NCBI GenBank assembly: GCA_017893485.1
Contig: CM030359.1
Location: 28,276,430-28,340,429, forward strand
Direction: 5' to 3'
DNA length: 64,000 nt
Origin: Hemerocallis citrina
Lineage: Eukaryota > Streptophyta > Magnoliopsida > Asparagales > Asphodelaceae
The position numbers and the translations under genes are program-made. This document shows, in pieces, positions 24,401-35,300 of the stretch. The notes beneath the pieces are model-generated. The model saw only the letters and a program-made list of their open reading frames with translations. It searched no databases and was not told where the DNA came from. How positions within the stretch are numbered: position 1 is the stretch's first letter; every line of letters begins with the position of its first letter.

Positions 24401-27400
24401 TCGGTGCAATGCTTTAGGTAAAGAGAGTGAAGAACAAACTCTCTCTAGGTTCAGAGCTGGACTACGAGCTGACCTTAGGAACGAGCTAATCTATAGAAAT
24501 GTGGACTCAATAGCGGCAGCCTACGCTCTAGTCCTCGATATGGATTCCCTTAAAGCTAGTTCCCATTACAAGTCCAGCAATTCGATGGATCATTCCTCTA
24601 GAATGAATCCTCCTGACCCTTCTAGACCTGAGCACTCATCTCCTCAGTACCCTAATAAGTCTTACCCAAATAAACATACTTCAAATTCCTATCCACTTAA
24701 AAATACCAATACGAGTAAGAACACTGAAGGAGACTATTCTAAGATTGATCCTCTCACTAAGTGCTATAAATGTAAGGGATACGGCCATGTTGCTGGCAAC
24801 TGTCCTAGTCCAAGTAGGATCAATATAATAGAGGGTACCGCAGTCATCGCTGATGAGCCCGACAATGAGTTCACCTATGAACCTAATATAAGTGATGACT
24901 TTGATGAAAAAGAGGATGACCAGTCTCTCAATTGTATTCAGCCTATTCAGTCACCTCCATTGAGTATACCTGAGACATCCATTCCTTCTCAAGTCACTTG
25001 GCAGCCCATAGATTTTACTCATGTATTAGAACATCACAAAGTCACAGAGTCTGCACCCATATTTGCATATAACATTCATGACTTGCATAGAGAAATTTCC
25101 AAGGAACTTAATGAGAATAATTTTAACTACAAGTTAATAGCAGATACTAGAAGGAAATTTATAATTTTTGATATTGGTGACGAAGTGATGGTTCGGATTC
25201 ATCCGGAACGGTTTCCTGTTGGACCCGTTAAGAACTTGAACATACGTGCTGCAGGCCCATTTAAGATTCTACATGCAATCAATAATAGTACCTATGTCGT
25301 TGACCTTCCTGAAGGTTTTGGCATAAGTAAGATTTTCAATATTGAGGATCTAGTCCTTTATGAAGGCTCAAAATTCAACCCTAGAAATTTTCTTATAGAT
25401 GAGCCTACCCTGCAGCCTAATGGTGAGATTCCCCCATTACCTCCACTACCAGATATTACTTATCCATCGATAGAAGAATTGGATAATATTATAGATGATC
25501 AGATAATCTCTACTAGAGATGGTGGTATGCACAAGTATTTGGTAAGGTAGAAAAATAAGCCGAAGTCGGATGACACTTGTAGTGATCGTGAGGGGCTCCC
25601 GCAACTGGATCCAGATCTTTTGGAGCACCATGGTAGGATCACTGGTTTTGACTCGACTGGGTCGCTCTCTCCCACCCGGAGAGAATGATGAGGACATCTT
25701 TCCTGTTTAGTTTATTTCATTACCATTTTTGTTTCTGGCAATTATAGCCATATGTAATCTTTTTGTATTTTTTAGATTTTGAGAATATTTTGGGAGATGT
25801 GTATCAAGATGTATTTTGTGCCTATTTAAAGGCCTTGAGATGAATGAGAAGATATGCCATTATTGATTAAAAAAATCTGTGTTGAGTTTTGCTCTTCCTC
25901 CTTCTCTTTTGTGTGATACAACTGAGATCTACATTAGGGTTTGTGATAAATCCTAATCAAATTTTAGGGTTTGTGATAAACTCTAAAATCTACCCCAATT
26001 AAAAAAAAATTCCCAAATACAAATTCCTAATACAAACCCTAATCCCCAAAATCCTAATCTAATCCCCCCGTACAGCTGTTTCTCCTTTCTTCTCCTTCCT
26101 TCTTCTTTTCCTAAAACCCATCCCCACTCCAATCCGTTCCCCACAAAAGACCCAACTCCAGGTATTCCCGAACCCCCCTTCTTCATCTTTCCCACTGCCT
26201 TCATCGACCATCTCCACCATCCCGTCAACCTCCACCTTCGGCCTTCCCCTCCAGCTTCGACCGTGCCAGCAACCCATCACCACCCTTGTTCTAGACGACC
26301 TCGCCATCGCCAGCACTGCCTCCAACCGCCCTTGTCTCCACCTCCGATCCTGTAGGCCCACCGTCGAGCCATCGTCGCCATCAACCAGCTCCCCGTCGAC
26401 TGCCCTGGTTGACCCGATCACCCCTCGTCGTACCTCGCCGTCGACGCCGCCCCGCTCGCCGACCACCCCGCCGTCGGCCAGATCTGCCAGCCCTGGACCT
26501 TGTTACTGCCATGATTGCCAACTCCAAGATCTGCGCTGAATTTTCTTCACATTCGGTATACTCTTTCCCTTATTAAATATTTGTGTTTTACTGCTCTGTT
26601 ATCTAGTATATTATCTAATTTGCCTGTCGACCACAAAATAACTGAGATTGAGTGATCCACATGCTAGAATAGAGTACGAATCGATATTGAACTTATTACT
26701 TGCTAACACAGGAATTTAATTGTTGATCGTAAGATTGAATTATTAATTGGGATTGTTACCATAATTCAATTCTTGAAAATCCATCCAACCAATTAATTGT
26801 TTAAAATTCCTGACTTTAATCCGCGTAACGTGTTGGTAAAATTAACCCATTAAAATTCTTGGAAATTCTCTATTTTAAGGTTGGTTTTACATCAGTTTCT
26901 TATCCAAAAACACCGGAAAGTAGAGGTAAATAATTATCTTGAAACTGTTTTCAAAGGCGACTATAAATACCCCTACCCCCACCATAAAAAGGTAATCAAT
27001 ATTTTTTCCACAAAAGCTCTTTCATAATCTTCTTGATTACTGACTTGAGCGTCGGAGGGTTCATCTCCGGGAACAATCCCGATGTTTCGAACTTTTTGCA
27101 GGTTAGCGACAGCGATGAAAAATAGTCAAATGCCGGAAAGAAGTCAGCAGATTTGCTTTTATTGTTTTTAGAAAAATTCACAAATCATGTGTTTGCTCCC
27201 ACACCGAAATTAGCAGCAACAGTGTCCCTAATAGCTCCACCAAATTTCGTAAATTTGGGATAACGGTGATATTTTTAAAAAAATCCATCTTGTTGTTGAT
27301 GTTGAATTATCTTGCTGTTTTGACTAGAATGATCATGCTTGACTTGTAAGATTTTTTTTCTCAATGGTTAATATAAGTTTAGAGCTGAAAATTTTACTGT

Positions 27401-30375
27401 GGCTTCGCATGCATGTCTATTATAACTACCAAATTTCGTAATTTTTGGATATGTTTTGTTATCTTAATAAAATGCAATCTTGTTGCGGGTTCAGGAACGA
27501 AATTTCTGCTTTGTGAGTTTAACATGTGTCTTGATGGAATTTGAACTAAAAAATTTTGCATTAGCTTCCTAAGTCAATGTAGGGAATATTTCCACAAAGT
27601 TTCGTAATTTTTGAATGACAATTGTTATCTTTTTAAAATGCAACTTGCTGTTGTGGTTAAGAAACAGTATTGTTGCTGTGTGGTAATTTGTAATTCAAAA
27701 TATCATATCTTCCTCTATACTTGGAGCTTTTAGCAAAATTTTGGATATGTATTACTCCTATGTATCTAGCACATTCCTATAAAATTTTATACATTTTTTA
27801 TTTCATTTGATATTTTAAAAGAGTTTATTGGTGCAACTCGTTGATAATTCCTCTGGAAGTTTTGCATGCTCATCATAAATGGCCATTTTTATTCTCTAAA
27901 ATAAAGTATTTTGAGAAAGTTTTCAACTAAGATGTTGTAGTAGACTTAAAGATATTTCCAAAGAACCTAAGAACTTGGAATTTCATTGAGTGTGTGATTT
28001 ATGGTAATTTTTCCAAAACAGCATAATTGCAGGTTGATTAGTAGCTTAGTGTTTTGATTTGAATATATGTTTGCATCATACCGAGGCTTTAGAATTGACT
28101 TAAATGATGTTTATTCTGACCTTTGAGTCATGTTTTGATCATGTTGAGTTGTGCTGGTGGCACCAAATGTGTTTCTAAGATTTAAGCAACTCTTGGGTCA
28201 TGATTGATCATGCTTGAGTTGACATGTATATGTCCAGTATGTGTTAAGGCTATAATGGAGTTAGATAGTTGTGAGTTAGCTTTTGAATCATGAATTGAAC
28301 ATGTTTGAATTGGACTTGTGAATGTCCACTGTATTGAGATTTGATGGCTATGTGTATTAGCTTGTTGTTTGTCTAGGGTAATGGTTATCACCTATAAAGC
28401 ACGGATACGGGTACGTTAGAATACGTTTAAATAAAATAAATAAAAATAATTAATAATATATATTAGATCCATATTCTTATCAACTTTGAGATTAGATTTC
28501 AGTAATTGATTTATCTGCATATTTACAGGACATCGGTATTCTTATCATTATTCTTATCACTGGTTTACAGGACATCAGTATGTTATGCAAGTGTTTACAT
28601 GACATCAACAAAAGCAAAAAAGCAAAAAGCAAAAAAGCAAAAAAGCAAAAAAGGCAAAAAAGCAAAAAAAAAAAACAAAAAACAAAAAAAACTGATTTTT
28701 TAATAACCCAAAATGTATCTCAACGTATCCTCAACGTATCCCAGCGTATCCGATATTTTTTATATTTAATTAAATCCTCTGAATATGTATTTAATACGCA
28801 TCTGCCACGTATCCGGAGCATATCGCACCCGATACGTATTAGATACGTGATACGTGACCCCCGGAGAGTATCCGAGCTTTAAAGGTTATCACCCTAGACT
28901 CTTGATCCATTTGACCCTTGATAATTAGTAACCTTATTACCTCGGGATGCTATGGATGAAGACAGTCTTCGTGCGCCAACGGATCGCTAACCAAGGAGGG
29001 TTGATCGCGGTCCCCGGTGATTCCGATCAAACGAAGACGGAGATGGGGCCGAGATCCAAGTAAGGGGCGGACGGTAAACGACTAGGTTGAATTGCTGTCG
29101 TCACTGGGTCAAGTGTGGGCTAAGTTGGATCAATTGTTGGGCCTAGTCTAGAGGTCGGGTTGGATTCCACTTGGGATAGTTTGTGTGTGAATTAAAGACC
29201 AGGTAATAATATCCGGTAAATTAAATAATCTTGTGTTGTTAGGACAGGCACTAGTCAGGTTGTTGTACTCACCTGTCAAGGAGACACGTGCGGTGCCTTC
29301 CCACTGGTTGGGAGCACGGGTTGTGTGATCTCGTCTGTTAATTTCTGAGATTTAGTGATGAGAGGGGACACGAACGTATGTCACAAGTCCTGTCGGAAAT
29401 TAGGGGATGGACCCTTAAGCTTCCGTTTATGTTCAGAGTAATCAATACGAATGGGGAGCAAAAGTTAAACTTTGTCTCTTGGCGGAATAAGGGTGGCCCT
29501 ACGATTTGCCTTATGTTCACGATAACTTTGGGTAGGGGCAGGAGTGGAAAAGGACCATGATTCCGACAGTGCTGTGGCGGAAGCCGAATGATCACTGGCC
29601 TGACCGGAAGTGGAGAAGAACCAAGATCCTGTCGGAGTGGAGAAGGACCACGATCTGAACAAACAGAGTGATCACTACCGTTCAGAGTGGAGAAGGACCA
29701 CGATCCGATTGCAGTAGCAGAGATAGACCGCGCCAATTACAGACTACCAGTCACTAGATGAATGTCAGGAACGGGAAAGAGTACAAGAGTTGGATGCATA
29801 GCGAGGGATCGAACCCTGTGAACTAAAGATTACGAACTTCTTGAAAAGTATTTAGTATGGGATGCATACGCTTCCAATGAAGTTGTATTTGGGAAAGTAT
29901 GTAGTATGGGATGCATACATTTCCAAATGAACTGCATTTAGAACAAGTGCATGGCGTGCAAATGAAATTGTGCATTAGACTCTAGGACATGGCATACACT
30001 GATACTTGTGATTTGTCTGCACGTTTTTCTTTGCATCAAATATTGATTGTTGAATTTGGGGAGTCAATGTTTTTATCAGCATTGCGTCAGTTGAATACAA
30101 CTGACGTGCCCACAATCTTTTTAGTTGCAGGACTACTGGATCGTGGGAGCAAGGACTCGAGCTGCGTGGAGCATCCAAGTGAAGATTGCAAGATTTGTAC
30201 AGCAATTTTTATTGATGTAATTCAATATGTAAATTTATGTAAGATTGTATTGTACATTGTAACTTTCTGGGATGAAATAAAAATTTTTAATTTCCTCTGA
30301 TTTTTATGTGTTCGAACTCGTTTGAAGGAAAAATTCTGGCTTGTGTCCCGAGTTCTCGGTATTGGGAATTCGGGG

Positions 30376-30431
<56 letters not shown>

Positions 30432-32119
30432 TAAACCAAGTTGCTTAACATATCAAAATGAGACAAATGGGTTGTTTGCCTAAAATATATTATACAATAA
30501 TAGCTACAATATTTTGGGGGAACTACATAAATCCCTTTTCTTCCCCACCACAGCTGCTAAACGTATGCTATAATATCATGCAAATTACTCACAAATCTAA
30601 GGGATTATTAGTAGAAACACTTGAGTTCTTTGTTCATTTGCAGAGTTTAACCATCAGCTTTGACCAATTGTTTGTCAAGATAACTTGTAAAATCAGAAGT
30701 TTCTTTTCACCAAAAACATTATACTGATTATTAAGTAGTATTATATCTTATTTCATGTTTTAAAAAGAATATTTCCCTACTACTAGCACAATATCACTTA
30801 CACTAAACATAAATAATATACTCCAATATGTCTATTGTTATTCACAAGCTCATATATGAAAAGTGATTAATATGATTAACTGTATTCAAAAGTCAGGAAC
30901 AAAATAAATCAACTGATTACCCCAAAAGTGACTAGACCAGGTCCTCTTGCATTTGGTCTCAACCCCTCTATGCTATCATTCTCTGTGGGGTCGGACCTGC
31001 AAAATAAAAAATAAAAACAATGAGAAATAAAAGGAAAAGAAGACAACTAGTTGAGATAGTAGACATGTGAATGAGGTTACCATAGAAGGTCCATTAGAAC
31101 AATTGATCCAACATCCATAGTAATGGGCCTTTCGAGCTTCTCTATCTGCTCTACTGAGTTTATGGACCTTCCTATGCCGCCATGCATGCATATAATTTTC
31201 TTCTCAATTAGGGCAGCAAGAGGAAGGTAGTTGAAAAGTTGATTGAATCGAGTCCACACCCATATCCCATCACTCTCCCCCTGTAAATACATCTCATCAG
31301 AACTATTACTTCATAAAGAGAAAAAATGCTCATATTCCATACCATTCTCTCGATGCATTCCAGACGGAAACCAAACAAAGCATTGATATCAGCAGCCTCG
31401 TGGTTACCCCGGATTAGGTGGATATTCTCTGGATACTCTATCTGTTGAAATTGATAATTGTTTGTTTGAAAAAGTTAAGGAAAGATAATGCTTGTGCAAG
31501 TTGAAGTAATCAATGGTTGTGGAGCAAAAGTTTTACCTTAAGAGCAAGAAGCAAGGTTATTGTCTCTAAGCTATGCTGCCCCCGATCAACATAATCTCCC
31601 AAAAACAAATAATCAATATACCTGAAGCATTGAAATACTATAAATACAGAATGACAAAATTCAGAGTCAACTTCAAAATCGTTATTAGCTATAGATCGAT
31701 AGAGCAAAGAACTAACAGATATAACATACAAAACGATGCTTCAATGTAGGTTGTCATATAACACTGAAATGGGGGACAGGTCAGACAGAGATATTTCTTA
31801 TGACTTTAGTTGAAACATCACTATTGAATTTTGAGTCAACAGTTATTTCAAAAAACTATGCAGGACAAGACTAAATAAACATAAAAGCCGAGGGTATGAC
31901 ATACAAAACAAGTAGCTCGCTTATCTATACCATCTTCTGCTATCTGCAATATGGTACAAGTATCACCTGTATTCGAGTTTATGAAAAGAAAATCATTTGA
32001 ACTGCAGAGAAGTTCTGTCGATCTAGAGAGAGTTTTTTGGAATATATTTCAGCATAATCAGAGCAGAGAACAAGAGACACTGCATAATTAATGAGAAACA
32101 AGGTTACACTATATATATG

Positions 32120-32152
<33 letters not shown>

Positions 32153-32243
32153 GAACTGCAGAGAAGTTCTGTCGATCTAGAGAGAGTTTTTTGGAATATA
32201 TTTCAGCATATAATGAGAAACAAGGTTACACTATATATATATG

Positions 32244-32308
<65 letters not shown>

Positions 32309-35300
32309 CCCCCTTACCGCTCTCCATATATGCCCAATATTGGGCTAAAGAAAATTATAAAAAAGAATCCTATGCAAACTATAATGACCCAGAAATATAA
32401 GATAACCTAAAGAGCATCAAATTCAGGTTTAACTTACGTAATATCTCCAGCAGTTGACGGGAAACCATATTCATCAAAAAGACGCATAAGATCACCGAAC
32501 TGACCGTGAAGGTCACCAAACACTTTGACTGGGGCTTTCAATTGTAGAACAGTCGGCTCCTGCATAAATATCTTCTCAGCAACATAACAAAGCTCACCTA
32601 CTTCATATGCATCAAGGAAAAAACTTCTTTCGGCAGGAGGTTTCCAGTTTCTCGGCCTTAAAAGGAATGATATAATCTGTAAAATAGAATTTGAGAGTAA
32701 AATAAATGACCACGATATTAAACAAATCAAAATTATGTCAGATATTTGCCTTTTTGGACAAGCCTTGAGGAGACTTCTGCCTATTCAAGAACTTCTTGGT
32801 TGGATATGATTGGTCACCATTCATAGGATGCATTCTTCGGCTCTCATTTTCAAACTGATCAAGAGAAAGCTGTCGTATTAACCCACCCAGATTGCCAACT
32901 GTCTCTTTAGCCACTACTACCTGAAATAATTATGAAGGTACTAGTAATTATCCCATGTTGTGCAGAGTTGAGCAGATGTAATTTAGAGTAATAAATAATA
33001 ACCATTTGTGTGTCTGTGTTAAAGATAGATTGCTACAATGGAATAAAGAGAAGAAGAATAATAATATCATTACCGCTCGAGGATGTAATCTAACACCAGG
33101 CTCAAGTGCATCAGCACTATCTGACGTGGTTTCTGCAATGTCATCAATCTGAGTTGGAGATTCATTATCTGAAAGACTTTTTTCTGATGCTTCTCTTGCA
33201 GCCTGCCAGACAGCACTTGCAGCCTCAGCTTCAGCAGTAGAAGCCTCTACTAGTTTGTCAATGGACTTCTGGTCCAAGCTGATTCAAAAAGTGATTTTTC
33301 ACTCACCCTCTTGAAACTTCGTTCATAATCAAAACAGACACACTTAATTAAAGACGATGAAAATGAAACTACAACAATTGAAAAACCTTGAACTGCCAGA
33401 TGAGATTCTGTCCAAGGAACGATACCCCATATCTCCATCATGATTGAATTTGTGATTTGCCACAGATGGGGCTCCGTCAATACCATACATGGAGGAATCA
33501 ATTTCTGACTGAAAAGGGGTATTCTCGGCCACAAGAAAATCATCAAGTAGAATATCTGCGAAAAAGAAAATATCACCAATATTAGGATAACTATTACCAG
33601 ATATTTCAGATAAGCAACTATAGACATGACTATAATAGAAACCAGTAGAGTTCATGGTAAGTTAATATTTCATAAAATGACTTCATAAGACAATAGTTTC
33701 ATGAAGCAGAACAACCGAATCGAAGAAAATTAACTGCACGAGTTAACAAGTGGTGTTTTTAAAATTATAAAGAGGGAAATAGGTGTAAAATGCATTTAAT
33801 TAAGCGTACAATAGATTAAATTTTTCACTTATTTTACTTTTTAGGTTTGGAAGAAATTTAATTAATGAATCAGGGAGAGAAAAAAAAGAAACAGAAATGC
33901 GCTGGAATGCAAAATGAGTTGGAAGAGCATTACAGAAACAGCTTTACTAATTAGTATTTGGAACAATAAATGATCACACCTTTTCAAGATTATACAATAA
34001 CTAGAATATGAAATCACCAAGCATAGATCCAGTTGGTTAGTTGCCATTAAGAATGCAAGTTGCTAGAAGCCCAGAAGTGATACATTTCCAAAAAGAATTC
34101 AACACAGCTAAAAAAATGGAATTAATTTTGGTTACCTCCTCTGAGACCCCCATAAATATATATCTGAGACCCAACAGCGGCTGCTGCATGGCGACAACGA
34201 TTAAGGAGCTCCAAAGATGTATCATTGCCATTAGAAGTAGACTTGTGTGAGCGTGACGGGGAGGAAACAATGCCAGTCCTATCCAACCATACCCCAGCAG
34301 CAGTGTCCAAAACTTTCATGAAGAAAATGAATGTATCAGTAGTAAACACTTACACCAATAGAAACAAAAACAAACAAAAGGAGGAAAAGATGGAAAGAAA
34401 GAAAAGGTATGATTTTACCTGCTATCGCACCTTCACCTTCAAGACCTCTTCCTCCTCTAAGACATCCTCCGGTGACATGCAATCGAGCTCCAACAAAGAC
34501 CTATAAACATTAAAAAATCACTTCATTAAGAAGAATTTGTTGGTGAATGTTTACAAATAGGAGTATATCAGCACCTTAAAGCTGTCCATTTAGGGGAGGA
34601 AGCTTCACTTCCATACCCTATTTTGAAGCCAACTTTCTTTTTACCCGCTTAGTTCAGAATTGTGGAAATACAAATACCTCTTTTTTTCTAAATTTGTAAT
34701 GTTTCATACCGATACGCAGTTATATCAAGGTTTTAGAGACCTTGTAAATGTGATCATAGTTGTCAAAATCAGTTGTATAGCGCGATATATATCGCGATAT
34801 AATATTTGAAAGAATAGAGATATATTGGATAGAATTTATCACAGGGATTATTTATCATACCATATTGGAGTCGTATCAGAAATTTCGTATAGTGCCGATA
34901 CATATAGGTTCGATTTTTAAATTGGGTCATCTATAGGATTTTTAAATTGGGTCATCTCTTTAATAATTGACCTGATAGGCCGATATAACTCTCCAGAAAC
35001 TCAATCTTTAGGGTTTTGTGTGGAAAAAGATGAGTTTTATTCCGTTACTTTTGTCACGTTGTTCTTCCTCCTTGTCTTCACATCAACCCTCCAAAACTCC
35101 TCCGCTGCTGGTTTCTTCTTCTTTTGCTGCTTCTTACGAACTCATCCTCTCCGTTGCATGTATTCTTTCTCTCTTCCTCTTTATTTCTTCACTGCTCTGT
35201 TTTTATGTTTGAAAATTTACTGCTTCAGTTAAAATCTTGCTTTGTTCGTCTCTTTTTCTCTGCTTTTCCAATTTTTTTTAACAGAAAAACATGAATAATC

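Larger units (their letters stand above)
22365..26894 (+). mobile_element. Young non-autonomous chromovirus (gag plus integrase C-term)
   Basis: A complete 4530-base LTR element bounded by perfect 5-base duplications gtttc (22360-22364 and 26895-26899). Two 1209-base LTRs (22365-23573 and 25686-26894) differ at about seven positions by eye. A primer-binding site for initiator Met tRNA (23577-23588) follows the 5' LTR. One long frame (23760-25550) joins gag and zinc knuckle directly to the integrase C-terminal region and the start of a chromodomain. Protease, reverse transcriptase, RNase H and integrase core are missing. The intact ends, near-identical LTRs and open frame suggest recent movement using enzymes from a related autonomous element. 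Confidence 0.95.
16101..27221 (+). mobile_element. Tat-like non-autonomous gypsy element
   Basis: Bounded by a perfect 5-base duplication gtgtc (16096-16100 and 27222-27226). The 5' LTR is 16101-16708. Directly after it comes TTGGCGTCGTCTGTGGGA (16710 on), the kind of primer-binding site used by Tat-clade elements. A purine tract (22081-22096) precedes the 3' LTR, which is split (22097-22364 and 26900-27221) by a younger chromovirus. The internal region holds a decayed gag and a protease fragment only; reverse transcriptase, RNase H and integrase are absent, replaced by tandem repeat arrays. It had to be mobilised by proteins from elsewhere. The LTR copies differ visibly, so it is older than its passenger. 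Confidence 0.88.
15071..30380 (+). mobile_element. Solo LTR D of a gypsy element, split by insertions
   Basis: The LTR starts TGTGAGATCCCACG at 15071 and ends near GGAATTCGGGGCACTA at 30380, flanked by TATAT on both sides (15066-15070 and 30381-30385; weak evidence because the target is a TA microsatellite). Its own sequence occupies 15071-16100 and 27227-30380, about 3.7 kb without insertions. The last kilobase shares CAACTGACGTGCCCACA and GCGAGGGATCGAACCC with LTRs A and B, placing it in the same long-LTR gypsy group. No primer-binding site or coding region belongs to it. Confidence 0.72.
13635..30920 (-). other. Intron 18, 17.3 kb, filled with nested elements
   Basis: The intron begins gtaatc at 30920 and ends ...tgcag at 13635. 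About 580 bases at its edges look ancestral; the rest is a MITE cluster (13732-14580), a Helitron-like element, and LTR D with its nested insertions (15071-30380). All LTR elements in it are on the plus strand, antisense to the gene. Confidence 0.9.

Noticed and set aside
35018..35232. Plus-strand frames of 64 and 70 codons in intron 8
   Set aside because: Hydrophobic, low-complexity frames in a probable old transposon; no family recognised.
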